Below are positions 1 through 9,909 of a DNA stretch of 64,000 bases, piece by piece; within the stretch, counting starts at the first letter, position 1, and each line of letters opens with the position of its first letter. The stretch spans positions 1 to 64,000 of the forward strand of contig NZ_JAQTWL010000015.1 in the NCBI RefSeq assembly GCF_028689295.1, written 5' to 3'. The notes below the pieces were generated by a model, which saw nothing but the letters and a program-made list of their open reading frames with translations, did no database searches and was not told where the DNA came from. The position numbers and the translations under genes were made by a program. The stretch is from Rhodoferax sp. (GTDB lineage: Bacteria > Pseudomonadota > Gammaproteobacteria > Burkholderiales > Burkholderiaceae_C).

Positions 1-89
1 GTGCCCTGGTTGCGGATGTCTGCAGTGGCAGACAAGCCTTCAATACGGCTCTTGATCAGTTCAGAAATTTCTGCGGGATTGAGTTGCAT
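1..89 (-). CDS. atpA: ATP synthase F1 subunit alpha, N-terminal fragment
   Basis: Only the first 29 codons lie in the window; the gene runs off the left edge. Read on the minus strand they begin [20 protein letters not shown], the N-terminal helix typical of the F1 alpha subunit, which in the assembled enzyme contacts the delta subunit at the top of the F1 head. The start is ATG at 89-87, 48 bases downstream of the atpH stop, so it is the sixth gene of the operon atpI-B-E-F-H-A. Family assignment is strong because of both sequence and context; catalytic regions cannot be seen here. Confidence 0.93.
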   Translation of the reverse strand, partial: MQLNPAEISELIKSRIEGLSATADIRNQG

Positions 90-137
90 GACTCTTTCCT
101 TCTTTCATTAGTGGGGCCAACGGTTCAAGGCAGAGCC

Positions 138-668
138 TCAAGCCGTCAATGCCATTTTCATTTGTTCCAGACGGGCCTTGACAGAGGTGTCAAGAACTTC
201 GTCACCCACGACCACCCTGATGCCTCCGATGAGCTCAGGCTGCAACTCAACCGACACATTGAGCTGGCGTGCAAAACGCTTCTCCAACATTTGCGACACC
301 TCGGCCAGCGCCGCGCCTTCGATGGGGAAGGCGCTATAGATCACGGCATCGCTGGAGCCGCTCTGTGCATTCACCAAGGCACGGAACTGCGCGGCGACTT
401 CAGGCACGAAGGCCAGGCGGTCGTTGGCAATCACGGTGCGGATGAAGTTTTGCGCATGGTCGTCCAGCTTTGACTTCATGACGCCCGCAATGACCTCATA
501 CACCTGCGCGTGGGTGGCCTTGGGGCTGTCAGCGAACTGCTGCAACTGGGCCTCTTGTGCCACGCGGGCCAGCTCGTCAAGCCATGCCAACACGGCTTTG
601 GCGTTAGCGGCGCTGGCTTTGAACAGGGCTTCGGCGTAGGGACGGGCAATAGTGGCAAGTTCGGCCAT
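138..668 (-). CDS. atpH: ATP synthase F1 subunit delta
   Basis: A 176-residue protein, close to the usual 177 of proteobacterial delta subunits. It begins [16 protein letters not shown], the characteristic RPYAxALF opening of the family, and ends with the conserved segment containing [20 protein letters not shown]. Delta forms the peripheral stalk cap linking the b subunits to the F1 alpha subunits. It lies nine bases downstream of atpF and 48 bases upstream of atpA, in the standard operon order. Confidence 0.97.
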   Translation of the reverse strand: MAELATIARPYAEALFKASAANAKAVLAWLDELARVAQEAQLQQFADSPKATHAQVYEVIAGVMKSKLDDHAQNFIRTVIANDRLAFVPEVAAQFRALVNAQSGSSDAVIYSAFPIEGAALAEVSQMLEKRFARQLNVSVELQPELIGGIRVVVGDEVLDTSVKARLEQMKMALTA

Positions 669-677
669 GTCGTCCTC

Positions 678-1148
678 TTACAGCTCGGTCTTCAAACGAG
701 ACAGCAAATCAGCATGCACGCCGGCATTGACTTCCTTGCGGAGAATCTGCTCGGCGCCCTTGACGGCCAGGGCAGCGACCTGCTCGCGCAGGGACTCGCG
801 TGCCTTGACGGCTTGCTGCTCGGCTTCCACCTTGGCGGCGGCAACAATCTTGTTGCCTTCGTCAGCGGCTTTGGCCTTGGCTTCTTCAATGATGGTGAGG
901 GCACGCCGTTCGGCGTCGGCCAGGCGGCCAGCCGTTTCGGTGCGCGACCTGGACAGTTCGTCCTCGACCCGCTTGTTGGCGGATGAAAGCTCGACTTTGG
1001 CCTTGTCGGCGGCAGCCAGACCGTCTGCAATTTTTTGTGCGCGCTCGTCCAGTGCGTTTGCAATGGGTGGCCAGATGAATTTCATCGTGAAGACCACCAA
1101 CAGGAAAAACACCACGAGTTGCGCGAAGAATGTTGCGTTAATACTCAC
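678..1148 (-). CDS. atpF: ATP synthase F0 subunit b
   Basis: A 156-residue protein, the same length as the E. coli b subunit. Residues about 5-25 form one hydrophobic membrane anchor ([14 protein letters not shown]), followed by a long, charged, alanine-rich helix expected to form the dimeric peripheral stalk. The motif [20 protein letters not shown] after the membrane segment is typical of bacterial b subunits. The gene sits between atpE and atpH as expected. Confidence 0.97.
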   Translation of the reverse strand: MSINATFFAQLVVFFLLVVFTMKFIWPPIANALDERAQKIADGLAAADKAKVELSSANKRVEDELSRSRTETAGRLADAERRALTIIEEAKAKAADEGNKIVAAAKVEAEQQAVKARESLREQVAALAVKGAEQILRKEVNAGVHADLLSRLKTEL

Positions 1149-1184
1149 AACAACCCCTTTCTAGTGAATGAAAGGCGAAGAGAA

Positions 1185-1433
<249 letters not shown>

Positions 1434-1492
1434 TTAAAAGCTCCTATGGATTCAAGTTGAAAAGAAAAAGAAAGAAACCGACTGACAAACCG

Positions 1493-2383
1493 TTAATGGT
1501 GCTCATGCGCCTGACCCACGTACACCAGGGTCAGCATCATGAAAATAAAGGCTTGCAAGGCAACAATCAAAATGTGAAAGATTGCCCAACCAAGCCCTGC
1601 CACCAAATGTCCGAACCACAGGGCGATGCCCGTGGCAGAACCAAAACCGACCGCACCCATGAGTGCAATCAACATAAAAACCAGTTCGCCCGCATACATA
1701 TTGCCAAACAGCCGCATGCCGTGCGACACGGTTTTGGCAGTGAATTCGATCATTTGCATGCTGAAGTTCAGGACACCCAGAATCAGGGCAAACAAGGGGT
1801 TCTTGCTGGTGCCAAAAGGGGCGGTGACCAATTCGTGCACCCAACCGCCGGCACCCTTGATCTTGACGTTGTAGTACAGACAAATCAGCAGCACGGATGA
1901 AGACATGGCCAGCGTGGTGGACAAGTCCGCGGTGGGCACTACACGCATGTAGGCATGGTGCGTGTCACCACCGGCAGCGCCGTAAATCATTTCCCAGACC
2001 AACGGCAGCAGATCCACCGGCAAAAAGTCCATGGAGTTCAGCAAGAACACCCAGACAAATACCGTCAAGGCCAGGGGACCGACAAATTTGCGCGACTCGG
2101 CATTGTGGATGATACCTTTGGCTTGGGTGTCCACCATTTCGAGCAGGATTTCTACCGCAGCCTGCATGCGCCCTGGCACGCCGGCCGTCACGCTTTTGGC
2201 CACACGCCACATGACAAAAAGACCCAGACAGCCCAGCAGGATGGACCAGACGATGGAGTCAAGGTTGAACACCGACATGTCGATGACACCCGATTGCTCG
2301 CCCGTTCGTAAGTGTTGCAAGTGGTGACCAATGTACTCACCAGCGGTGGGACCTTGTTGCGCAGCGTGTTCTTCAGCAGCCAT
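1493..2383 (-). CDS. atpB: ATP synthase F0 subunit a
   Basis: The frame stays open upstream to 2791, but the protein proper starts at the ATG at 2383 with MAAEEHAAQQGPTAGEYIGH, giving 296 residues; the upstream extension only shadows atpI. Several membrane helices are visible. The segment containing MRLFGNMYAGELVFM carries the invariant arginine that faces the c-ring carboxylate during proton translocation, and the last helix ends in QAFIFMMLTLVYVGQAHEHH. At 296 residues it is longer than the E. coli protein (271), as is usual for betaproteobacteria. It lies about 50 bases downstream of atpI. Confidence 0.96.
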   Translation of the reverse strand: MAAEEHAAQQGPTAGEYIGHHLQHLRTGEQSGVIDMSVFNLDSIVWSILLGCLGLFVMWRVAKSVTAGVPGRMQAAVEILLEMVDTQAKGIIHNAESRKFVGPLALTVFVWVFLLNSMDFLPVDLLPLVWEMIYGAAGGDTHHAYMRVVPTADLSTTLAMSSSVLLICLYYNVKIKGAGGWVHELVTAPFGTSKNPLFALILGVLNFSMQMIEFTAKTVSHGMRLFGNMYAGELVFMLIALMGAVGFGSATGIALWFGHLVAGLGWAIFHILIVALQAFIFMMLTLVYVGQAHEHH

Positions 2384-2433
2384 CTTTACTCTTTGATTTT
2401 TACTTTTGCCGTCAGGCAATCGTTCAACATGTT

Positions 2434-2916
2434 TTACCGCACCGGTTTGGCCTTGCGTTTGAACGCCAGCGCCAGCCAGTACACCTTGAGAGTCAGAACC
2501 AGGCCCACCAGCATGGCTGGCCAATTCAAGTCTTCCACAAGACGATGGGACGCAAAAAGCACCCCGATCGTCATCACAATCTTGACCAGCTCCCAAACAA
2601 AGAAGCTCATCACCGCCATGCCCGGATTGGCCCTGGCAAAACGGCTGGTCAGGCCGCGCGCAAACAAAGCCGCAGGCAAGACAACCGCGAACGCCCCGCA
2701 CGCCACCGACTTGGCAACACCGTCGCCAAACACCAACCAGGCCACCAGGGTAGTCAAACCACCCACCGCCACCTGACCCAGTACCACCCACCAGAGAGAA
2801 ACTGCCGGATGGGCCGCTGCCAGCGCCTGCGCTTGCGAGCGGGTCAATGGCACAACATCTGGCAGCTCGCTATCGAACCCGGAGTTCGGCGCCTTTGAAG
2901 GTGGTATTGTCACCAT
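2434..2916 (-). CDS. atpI: ATP synthase subunit I
   Basis: A 160-residue membrane protein with a soluble N-terminus and four hydrophobic segments, the usual form of AtpI. Members of this family help assemble the c ring and open the atp operon. The segment GMAVMSFFVWELVKIVMTIG matches the conserved part of the family. It is the first gene of the operon, with a perfect TATAAT box about 50 bases upstream. AtpI is poorly conserved, so identification relies partly on position. Confidence 0.9.
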   Translation of the reverse strand: MVTIPPSKAPNSGFDSELPDVVPLTRSQAQALAAAHPAVSLWWVVLGQVAVGGLTTLVAWLVFGDGVAKSVACGAFAVVLPAALFARGLTSRFARANPGMAVMSFFVWELVKIVMTIGVLFASHRLVEDLNWPAMLVGLVLTLKVYWLALAFKRKAKPVR

Positions 2917-2963
2917 TTACATTACGCTTACTTTACAGTTCGTCAGGGCCAGATCAGCCTCAC

Positions 2964-2992
2964 ATTATACGTAGAAACCCACCCTCGAAATT
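2964..2992 (-). promoter_or_regulatory. Candidate promoter of the atp operon
   Basis: On the minus strand a perfect TATAAT -10 box lies at 2969-2964, leaving a leader of roughly 40 bases before the atpI start. The -35 region at the expected distance (about 2986-2992) is weak (AATTTC/ATTTCG). The 92-bp gap is shared with the divergent DUF493 gene. No experimental start is known. Confidence 0.5.
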
Positions 2993-3008
2993 CAGCCAAA
3001 TCCGCATC

Positions 3009-3314
3009 ATGTCCGATCAGCCCCCTGCCAATTCAGTCAGCGTGCCCAGCACGAATGAGCCCTCGCTCATCACCTATCCTTGCGCATTTCCGATCAAGGT
3101 GATGGGTGCCAAAGTGGACGGCCTGGTGCACGCCGTCACCCATATTGCCCTGCAGTTCGACCCGCAGTTCGATGCTGGCACGATCGAGTTGCGCGAAAGC
3201 AAGGCAGGCAACTATCTGGGTGTCACCATCACCGTCAACGTCACCAGTCGTGTTCAGCTTGACGAGATTTACCGCACGCTGTCCACCCATCCGATGGTCA
3301 AGGTGGTGCTGTAG
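3009..3314 (+). CDS. ybeD: DUF493 (YbeD-like) family protein
   Basis: A 101-residue small cytoplasmic protein of the DUF493/YbeD family, with the alpha-beta fold recognisable from [18 protein letters not shown] near the start and the closing [11 protein letters not shown]. The start was set at the ATG at 3009 because the open frame upstream overlaps the atpI promoter and shows no family similarity. It sits directly before lipB, an arrangement common in proteobacteria (ybeD-lipB-lipA), which suggests a role linked to lipoate metabolism; the biochemical function is not established. Only two bases separate its stop from the lipB start. Confidence 0.9.
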   Translation: MSDQPPANSVSVPSTNEPSLITYPCAFPIKVMGAKVDGLVHAVTHIALQFDPQFDAGTIELRESKAGNYLGVTITVNVTSRVQLDEIYRTLSTHPMVKVVL

Positions 3315-3316
3315 CC

Positions 3317-4048
3317 ATGCCGATGGATGTGCAGTTTCTGGGCCGCGTGCCCTACGAGCCCACCTACGCCGCCATGCAGGCGTTCACCGCCATACGCTCT
3401 GACAGCACGCCGGATGTTTTATGGATGTGTGAACACGCGCCGGTGTATACGCAAGGGCTGGCGGGAAAAAAGGAGCACATCCTCAACCCAGGCGACATCC
3501 CTGTGGTGGCCACCAACCGTGGTGGCCAGGTGACTTACCATGGCCCCGGCCAGGTAGTGGCCTACCCGCTGATCAATCTGAAACGCGCGGGCTATTTCGT
3601 CAAGGAATATGTTTACCGCATTGAAGAATCTGTCATCCGCACCCTGCTGCATTTCGGCATCACCGGCCACCGCGTGGCAGGCGCGCCGGGTATTTACGTT
3701 CGGCTCGACGACCCGTCTGGCCATGCGCTGCTGCCGCAGCGGCCGGTAAAAATGGGGTCGGATCCCGTTGAATTGGGGTCGGATCCGGCCGCGCAGCGGA
3801 ACGGCTCTGACCCCAATTTCTCCGGCCTCGGCAAGATCGCCGCTTTGGGCATCAAGGTCAGTCGCAACTGCAGCTACCACGGCATGGCGCTCAACGTGGC
3901 CATGGACCTGGAGCCCTACTCGCGCATCAACCCCTGTGGTTACTCGGGACTGCAAACGGTGGACCTTTCTACAATTGGCGTCTTTGCCAGCTGGCAGGAA
4001 GTGGCTGACGTGTTCAGCCAGAAACTTGCCGTTTACCTCGCCCCCTGA
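3317..4048 (+). CDS. lipB: Octanoyltransferase LipB with in-frame repeat insertion
   Basis: LipB transfers octanoate from acyl carrier protein to lipoyl domains, the first step of lipoate synthesis. The frame holds the family landmarks: [21 protein letters not shown], the lysine of [20 protein letters not shown] and the catalytic cysteine in RINPCGYSG. It is 243 residues, roughly 25-30 longer than typical members. The excess lies just before GLGKIAALG and consists of low-complexity sequence with GSDP three times, encoded by a GGGGTC-core palindromic repeat (see the repeat entry). The reading frame survives, so the enzyme is probably functional with a surface loop, but this is unproved. Confidence 0.93.
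   Translation: MPMDVQFLGRVPYEPTYAAMQAFTAIRSDSTPDVLWMCEHAPVYTQGLAGKKEHILNPGDIPVVATNRGGQVTYHGPGQVVAYPLINLKRAGYFVKEYVYRIEESVIRTLLHFGITGHRVAGAPGIYVRLDDPSGHALLPQRPVKMGSDPVELGSDPAAQRNGSDPNFSGLGKIAALGIKVSRNCSYHGMALNVAMDLEPYSRINPCGYSGLQTVDLSTIGVFASWQEVADVFSQKLAVYLAP
3750..3819 (+). repeat. GGGGTC-core palindromic repeat inside lipB
   Basis: GGGGTCGGATCC occurs at 3754-3765 and again at 3775-3786, 21 bases apart. An inverted arm GACCCCAATT at 3809-3818 pairs perfectly with AATTGGGGTC at 3771-3780. The element therefore forms a hairpin and contributes about 23 codons to lipB without a stop. Its core matches the two hairpins downstream of purT. The resemblance to REP elements mobilised by RAYT-type proteins is an inference; no such gene is in the window. 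Confidence 0.75.
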
Positions 4049-4050
4049 TG

Positions 4051-4125
4051 CCGTCGTTGCGAAGGCAGTGAAGCAATCCATGACGACCAAATGCATGGAC
4101 TGCCGCGCTACGCTCGCAGTGACAG
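4051..4125 (+). repeat. Intergenic inverted repeat between lipB and lipA
   Basis: The 92-bp gap holds an imperfect inverted repeat: a left arm beginning at 4051 and ending in GCAATCCATG pairs with a right arm running from CATGGACTGCCGCGC to GACAG at 4125. This resembles the dispersed repeat family with a GTCATTGCGAG-type core found in many bacterial genomes. It could form a hairpin in the lipB-lipA transcript. Family assignment is from memory. Confidence 0.65.
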
Positions 4126-4140
4126 CCTACAAAGCAGCAC

Positions 4141-5148
4141 ATGAACACAGTCAAAGAATCCAACACGAACACGGTCCGAGAACCCCAAAGCGCTGAAAGC
4201 TACGACGCCACGGCCAAGCAAAAATCGGCGGCCAAGTTGTCGCGCATCCCGGTCAAGGTGGTGCAGGGTGAAGTTTTGCGCAAACCTGAATGGATCCGCG
4301 TCAAGGCGGGCTCGCCCACCACCCGCTTTTATGAAATCAAGGACGTCCTGCGCAGCAACAAACTGGTCACCGTGTGCGAAGAAGCCAGTTGCCCCAACAT
4401 TGGCGAATGTTTTGGCAAGGGCACGGCCACCTTCATGATCATGGGTGACAAATGCACCCGGCGCTGCCCGTTTTGCGACGTCGGCCATGGCCGTCCCGAC
4501 CCACTCGATGTCAACGAGCCCGTCAACCTGGCCAACACCATCGCCCAGCTCAAACTCAAATACGTGGTGATCACCAGCGTCGACCGCGACGACCTGCGCG
4601 ACGGCGGCGCCGGGCATTTTGTGGCCTGCATCGAGCACATTCGCGCCAAATCGCCGCAAACGCAAATTGAGGTGCTGGTGCCCGACTTTCGCGGCCGGGA
4701 CGACCGGGCGCTGGAAATCCTCAAGGCAGCCCCGCCCGACGTGATGAACCACAACCTGGAAACCATTCCGCGCCTGTACCGGGAAGCGCGCCCAGGCTCG
4801 GACTACCAGTTCAGCCTGAACCTGTTGAAGAAGTTCAAGGCGCTGTTCCCCGACGTCCCGACCAAAAGCGGCCTGATGGTGGGCCTGGGCGAAACCGACG
4901 AGGAAATTCTGGAAGTCATGCGCGACATGCGCGCCCATGGCATCAACATGCTGACCATCGGCCAATACCTGGCGCCATCGACGTCCCACCTGACGGTCAA
5001 GCGCTACGTCCATCCGGACGTGTTCAAGATGTTCGAGGTCAAGGCCTACGAGATGGGCTTCAGCCACGCCGCAGTGGGCGCCATGGTGCGCTCGAGCTAC
5101 CACGCCGACCAGCAGGCCGGCCATGCGATGGGCCACACGTCAGCCTGA
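4141..5148 (+). CDS. lipA: Lipoyl synthase (radical SAM)
   Basis: LipA inserts two sulphur atoms into protein-bound octanoyl groups, completing lipoate synthesis. This 335-residue protein has both cluster motifs of the family: the auxiliary cluster cysteines at about 79, 84 and 90 ([12 protein letters not shown]) and the radical SAM cysteines at about 105, 109 and 112 (CTRRCPFC). Other landmarks are [11 protein letters not shown] and the C-terminal [11 protein letters not shown]. The length is slightly above the E. coli enzyme (321), with an extended polar N-terminus. It follows lipB and precedes the helicase with a short gap. Confidence 0.98.
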   Translation: MNTVKESNTNTVREPQSAESYDATAKQKSAAKLSRIPVKVVQGEVLRKPEWIRVKAGSPTTRFYEIKDVLRSNKLVTVCEEASCPNIGECFGKGTATFMIMGDKCTRRCPFCDVGHGRPDPLDVNEPVNLANTIAQLKLKYVVITSVDRDDLRDGGAGHFVACIEHIRAKSPQTQIEVLVPDFRGRDDRALEILKAAPPDVMNHNLETIPRLYREARPGSDYQFSLNLLKKFKALFPDVPTKSGLMVGLGETDEEILEVMRDMRAHGINMLTIGQYLAPSTSHLTVKRYVHPDVFKMFEVKAYEMGFSHAAVGAMVRSSYHADQQAGHAMGHTSA

Positions 5149-5161
5149 GGAAGCCGCGTTC

Positions 5162-8100
5162 ATGCAAACCCATTGGCACGCCTCCAGTCTCTGGCTGGAC
5201 CTGGCCTCGTTGGTGCAGCGCTGCGACACCGCCACCTACGCGCGTGGTCTGGAGTTGTACCGCAACCAGCGCGTGCTGAGCCTGTCGATCGAGCCGCAGA
5301 CAGACAACTGGCTGCTGCTGGGCAACGTGCAGGGCAGCGCCCGCCTGCCCTATGCGGTGTCCATCGAAGTCAAGCGCAGCCCCGATGGCCGTGTGCTGGA
5401 ATGGGACAGCGACTGCACCTGCCCGGTCGGCTACCAGTGCAAGCACGGCGTGGCGCTGATGGTCAAGGCGGCGTACAAGGGCCAGCAAATCCTGGGCGCC
5501 AGCGCATCGGCACCCAGCTTCAAACCGCTTACCGAACAGCAACTGGCGGCACAGCGCCAGGCTGACCTGGAGCGGCGCCAGGCTGCGGCCCAGCTCGAGG
5601 CCGAGAACCAGGTGATCCGCTGGCTCGGCGAAATCGAACGTGGTGGCGCCAAGGCACCGCTGGCAGCCGAGCGCAGCGGTCAAAACCTGCGCCACGAGCA
5701 GTTTCTGTACCTGCTCAATGTGATCGCAGCGCAAGGCCCGCAGCCGCTGCTGACCCTCGAAGCCGTGGTGTCCTACCCCAAGGTCAACGGCGGCTGGGCC
5801 AAGGCCAAGCCCATCAAGACCACGCCGGAACACGGCCAGCCGGTGTACGACCTCGCGACCGAGGCCGACCGCGACGTGCTACAACTGATGCGCACCATGC
5901 CGAGCGCCGCGAGCGCCTATTTTTACAGCTATGGCGCCAAGTCACGCGTCACGGTGGAGGGAAAATTCGGCGTGCAGGCGCTCGAACTGGCAGCCAGCAC
6001 CGGGCGTCTTTTCATCGGTGACAAAAACGGGCAACCCACCACACCCGCGCAATGGGGCCCGCCGCTGGACGTGCTCTGGCAATGGCACGAGGTCACGCAA
6101 TCCCAAACCAATGACAGCGCCTGGGTGCTGCGCGCCAGGCTCGACCATTCGCTGGCCCAACTGTGCCTGAACAATCCGCCGCTCTACCTGGAAAGCCAGC
6201 ACGGCATCTGCGGCCTGGCCCGTGTCGCGAACATGAGTCTGGGCCAGGTGGCGGTGCTGTTGCGCAGCCCGCCGCTCAAAACGACTGCTCTGAAAAAACA
6301 CCAGGCCGAGCTGGCCGAGCGACTCGGGCCGGTGCCCTTGCCGCCCGTTCTGGAGCCGTTGCCCACCTTGACCGGCATCGCGCCCGGGGCCTGCCTGCAT
6401 CTGGCTCCCGTGGCGCCCGCCGACGCGCCGGTGTCGGGCCTGATGCAGGCCACGCTGCGCTTTGACTACGCGGGTCACCGCGGCTGGTGGGTGGGCCAGG
6501 GCGCCACGGTGCTGATCGACAACGCGCAGGGCCGCCTGCTGCTGCACCGCGACCCGCAGGCCGAACTCGAAGCCATCACCAGCCTGGTGCAACTCGGCCT
6601 GAGTGCCACTGGCAACGGCGTCTTTGGCATCCAGGGCAGCCCAGCGCAGCAGCTCTGGCTGGAGTGGGCCGATACCGATTACGCCGCGCTGCGCGAGGCC
6701 GGCTTCGACGTGACGCTGGACGATACGCTTGCCGGCTGGATCCAGCACGGCGAGGCGCTGGATGTGCGCCTGGATGCCCAGAGCGACGACGAGGCCACCT
6801 CACCCTGGTTTGACCTGTCCCTGGGCATGGAAATCAACGGCGTGCGCCACAACATCCTGCCCCTGCTGCCCGAGCTTATCAAAGTGGCGGCGCGCAGCCC
6901 GCGTGACGCCGCCACCGGCCTGCCCGACATGCCGCACTTCGTGTACCTGCCCGCGCCCAGCGGCGGCTTTATCCGCCTGCCCACCGACAACCTCAAACCA
7001 TGGCTCGGCGCGCTGCTGGAACTGGTGGGCGAGCGCGCCCATGATTTTGCAGGCGACAGCCTCAAGCTCTCGCGGCTGGACGCCATGCGCACCACCGCCT
7101 CATTGGGCGAAGGAGCGGTCTGGCAGGGTGCGCAGCACCTGCGCGAGTTGGTGCAGCGCCTGCAAGGCCGCACCGAATTACCCGAAGTGTTGGCACCCGC
7201 AAGCGTCAACGCCTCACTGCGCCCCTACCAGCAGCAAGGCGTGAACTGGTTGCAGTTTTTGCGCGAATATGGTCTGGCAGGCATTCTGGCCGACGACATG
7301 GGTCTGGGCAAAACGCTGCAAACCCTGGTGCATATCCAGCTTGAAAAAGACGCCGGCCGTCTGACCCACCCGGCGTTGATCATTGCACCGGTGAGCCTGA
7401 TGGGCAACTGGCAGCGCGAGACCGAACGCTTCTGCCCCGAGCTGCGCAGCCTGGTGATTCACGGCAAGGATCGCCACGAGGTGGCAGGCAACATGATGGA
7501 CCACGACATCGTGATTGCGCCCTATTCGCTGTTGCACCGCGACCGCGAGCGCTGGCTCGAAGCGCAGTGGCACCTGGTGGTGCTCGACGAGGCGCAAAAC
7601 ATCAAGAACGCCAACACCCACGCTGCCCAGGTGGCCAGTGAGCTCAAAAGCAGGCACCGCCTGTGCCTGTCGGGCACACCGATGGAGAACAACCTGGGCG
7701 AGCTGTGGAGCCTGTTCCACTTCCTGATGCCGGGTTTTCTGGGCAGCCAGAAGCGTTTTGCCGAACTGTTTCGCGGCCCCATCGAAAAACAGGGCGACCC
7801 CGAGGCGCTGCAGCAGCTGCGTGCCCGCATCACGCCCTTCATGCTGCGTCGCACCAAGGCGCTGGTGGCCAGCGAGCTGCCACCCAAGGTGGAAACCGTG
7901 ATGCGCGTCGAGCTATCGGGCAAGCAGGCCGACCTCTACGAGACCATCCGCCTGGGAATGGAAAAAACCGTGCGCGAAGCGCTTGATGCCAAGGGCCTGG
8001 CCAAGTCGCAAATCACCATCCTGGATGCGCTCTTGAAACTGCGCCAAGTTTGCTGCGACCCGCATTTGCTCAAACTCGAAGCTGCCAAAAAGGTCAAGAC

Positions 8101-8620
8101 CTCCGCCAAGCTGGAACAGTTGATGACGATGCTGCCCGAGATGCTGGCCGAGGGTCGGCGCATCTTGCTGTTCTCGCAGTTCACCAGCATGCTGAGCCTG
8201 ATCGAGGCCGAACTCAAGCAACGCAACATCCTCTGGGTCAAGCTCACCGGCCAGAGTCAGCAGCGCGACGCGCTCATCGACCGATTCACCAGCGGCGAGG
8301 TGCCGCTGTTTTTGATCAGCCTGAAGGCGGGCGGCACCGGCCTGAACCTGCCGCAAGCCGACACCGTGATCCACTATGACCCGTGGTGGAACCCGGCAGT
8401 AGAAGCCCAGGCCACCGGCCGGGCCCACCGCATGGGTCAGAACAACAGCGTGTGGGTGGTCAAGCTGGTGGCGCAAGGCACCATCGAGGAACGCATCCTG
8501 GCGCTCCAAGACCGCAAGGCGGCGCTGGCCGAAAGCATGTACAGCGGCTCGGTCGGGCGCAAGCAGCCGCTGTTCAATGAAAGCGATCTGGCAGAGCTGC
8601 TCAAGCCGCTCTCGAACTGA
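5162..8620 (+). CDS. SWIM zinc-finger / SNF2-family helicase
   Basis: A 1152-residue protein with an N-terminal SWIM zinc finger ([11 protein letters not shown], residues about 84-96) and a C-terminal SNF2 ATPase of two RecA-like halves. Motif I is [11 protein letters not shown] near residue 710, motif II is DEAQNIKN near 808, motif III is [19 protein letters not shown], and motifs V and VI are GGTGLNL and [11 protein letters not shown]. Such proteins translocate on double-stranded DNA; the bacterial role is unclear. The ATG at 5162 was chosen over one 39 bases earlier because GAGGA at about 5147 precedes it and the earlier start overlaps lipA. The stop at 8620 abuts the stop of the next, convergent gene. 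Confidence 0.92.
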   Translation: MQTHWHASSLWLDLASLVQRCDTATYARGLELYRNQRVLSLSIEPQTDNWLLLGNVQGSARLPYAVSIEVKRSPDGRVLEWDSDCTCPVGYQCKHGVALMVKAAYKGQQILGASASAPSFKPLTEQQLAAQRQADLERRQAAAQLEAENQVIRWLGEIERGGAKAPLAAERSGQNLRHEQFLYLLNVIAAQGPQPLLTLEAVVSYPKVNGGWAKAKPIKTTPEHGQPVYDLATEADRDVLQLMRTMPSAASAYFYSYGAKSRVTVEGKFGVQALELAASTGRLFIGDKNGQPTTPAQWGPPLDVLWQWHEVTQSQTNDSAWVLRARLDHSLAQLCLNNPPLYLESQHGICGLARVANMSLGQVAVLLRSPPLKTTALKKHQAELAERLGPVPLPPVLEPLPTLTGIAPGACLHLAPVAPADAPVSGLMQATLRFDYAGHRGWWVGQGATVLIDNAQGRLLLHRDPQAELEAITSLVQLGLSATGNGVFGIQGSPAQQLWLEWADTDYAALREAGFDVTLDDTLAGWIQHGEALDVRLDAQSDDEATSPWFDLSLGMEINGVRHNILPLLPELIKVAARSPRDAATGLPDMPHFVYLPAPSGGFIRLPTDNLKPWLGALLELVGERAHDFAGDSLKLSRLDAMRTTASLGEGAVWQGAQHLRELVQRLQGRTELPEVLAPASVNASLRPYQQQGVNWLQFLREYGLAGILADDMGLGKTLQTLVHIQLEKDAGRLTHPALIIAPVSLMGNWQRETERFCPELRSLVIHGKDRHEVAGNMMDHDIVIAPYSLLHRDRERWLEAQWHLVVLDEAQNIKNANTHAAQVASELKSRHRLCLSGTPMENNLGELWSLFHFLMPGFLGSQKRFAELFRGPIEKQGDPEALQQLRARITPFMLRRTKALVASELPPKVETVMRVELSGKQADLYETIRLGMEKTVREALDAKGLAKSQITILDALLKLRQVCCDPHLLKLEAAKKVKTSAKLEQLMTMLPEMLAEGRRILLFSQFTSMLSLIEAELKQRNILWVKLTGQSQQRDALIDRFTSGEVPLFLISLKAGGTGLNLPQADTVIHYDPWWNPAVEAQATGRAHRMGQNNSVWVVKLVAQGTIEERILALQDRKAALAESMYSGSVGRKQPLFNESDLAELLKPLSN

Positions 8621-9103
8621 TCACGAGCACTCGCCCGGCCGGGCAAAGCCGCCCTCCGCCCACGCCACGGCGCTGCTGCGGTTGAGCTTGAAGGACGACG
8701 CCACGCGCACCTCAGCCAGCAGCTCGTCGCCCTCGTCCCTGGCGCTCAGCATGGCATAAGGGTTGTCCTCATCGGGCACGATGTCCAGACACACGGCAAC
8801 GCGGGTCGATCCGGCGGTCACGGTGATGCTCTGGTGCAGCGAGGCATGTAACTGCTGCTCGCTGCGGCGCACAAACTCGCTGGCGGTTTTAACCAGGGTG
8901 CTGAAAGCATTACCGTCCAGCGGTTTGGGGTTCTTCTTGTCGCGCCCCATGGTCCAGGGGCCGACCAGTGCCGCCTCAGTTTCGCCGTCCTTGAACATGG
9001 CCACGGCCCAGCCGTCGTCGTCTTCGTTTTTGATTACCCGGGCGGTCCAGCCGTCATCGCGCCACAAGCGGGGCTGCTGTATTTTTTCGGTAAATTCAGT
9101 CAT
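8621..9103 (-). CDS. Conserved hypothetical protein coupled to ABC-2 transporter
   Basis: A 160-residue soluble protein with no family I recognise. It has no signal peptide or membrane helix and is acidic, with a DEDNPY segment and a C-terminal SAVAWAEGGFARPGE. Its ATG at 9103 overlaps the stop of the ABC permease by four bases (ATGA), so the two are probably translationally coupled, and it is the third gene of the ATPase-permease unit. A role accessory to that transporter is an inference from position only. The frame continues upstream to 9256, but that part shadows the permease. Confidence 0.75.
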   Translation of the reverse strand: MTEFTEKIQQPRLWRDDGWTARVIKNEDDDGWAVAMFKDGETEAALVGPWTMGRDKKNPKPLDGNAFSTLVKTASEFVRRSEQQLHASLHQSITVTAGSTRVAVCLDIVPDEDNPYAMLSARDEGDELLAEVRVASSFKLNRSSAVAWAEGGFARPGECS

Positions 9104-9909
9104 GCCCGAAACCGCTTGCGCGTGAGCGCCAGCGCCACCCAGAAACCTAAGCCCGCGTAGGTCGTCAGCACCGCCAACGGGCGCAGCCAGTCGGCGGGCC
9201 ACTGGTCCATGAACAGCGGGCGCACCAGCGCCACCGCATTGGTCAGGGGCAGCCATTGCGAAATCTCGCGCACCACTGGTGGCAACTGCTCCAGCGGGAA
9301 AAAGATACCGCTGAGGAACATCATCGGCGTCAGGAACAACGTGAAGTAATAGGTGAAGAAGTCATAGCCCTTGGCCAGCGCATTGAAGATCAGCGCCACG
9401 CAACTGAAGGTGATGCCCACGCCCAGCAGCACCGGCCAGGCCACCAGCAGTTTGGGGCTGTAGCTGATGCCCAGCGCCAGCATCACAACCAGGATGGCCG
9501 TCACGGTAAAAACCGACTTGAACGCCGCCCACAGCATTTCGGCCATCACGATGTCGTCCAGATTGACCGGCGCGTTCATGATGCCGTCCCAGGTTTTTTG
9601 CACGTGCATGCGCGAGAAAGCCGAGTACAGCGCCTCGAAACTGGCGGCGTTCATGGCGCTCATGCAGATCGAGCCGCTGGCCAGAAACAAAATATAGGGC
9701 ACCTGCACGCCATCGACCGTGACCTTGCCCACCAGCGCGCCCATGCCGTAGCCAAAGGCCACCAGCCACATCAGGGGCTCGGCAATGTTGCCGACCAAAC
9801 TCGGAATGGCCAGCTTTTTCCAGACCAGCCAGTTGCGTCGAAACACCGGCCACCAGCGCATGGACAGTTGCGGGGCGCGCCAGTGCGATTGATTGATGGC
9901 GCCGCTCAT
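9100..9909 (-). CDS. ABC-2 type transporter permease
   Basis: A 269-residue membrane protein with about six hydrophobic segments, of the ABC-2 (NodJ-like) permease family. The segment LTPMMFLSGIFFPLEQLPPVVREISQWLPLTNAVALVRPL matches the conserved C-terminal half of the family. It overlaps its ATPase gene by four bases and the following hypothetical gene by four bases, giving a tightly coupled three-gene unit. The substrate cannot be told from the sequence; related systems export lipo-oligosaccharides or drugs. Confidence 0.9.
   Translation of the reverse strand: MSGAINQSHWRAPQLSMRWWPVFRRNWLVWKKLAIPSLVGNIAEPLMWLVAFGYGMGALVGKVTVDGVQVPYILFLASGSICMSAMNAASFEALYSAFSRMHVQKTWDGIMNAPVNLDDIVMAEMLWAAFKSVFTVTAILVVMLALGISYSPKLLVAWPVLLGVGITFSCVALIFNALAKGYDFFTYYFTLFLTPMMFLSGIFFPLEQLPPVVREISQWLPLTNAVALVRPLFMDQWPADWLRPLAVLTTYAGLGFWVALALTRKRFRA

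Noticed and set aside
2384-2791. Upstream extension of the atpB frame
   Set aside because: It only shadows atpI in another frame and has no family similarity; the ATG at 2383 fits the family start.
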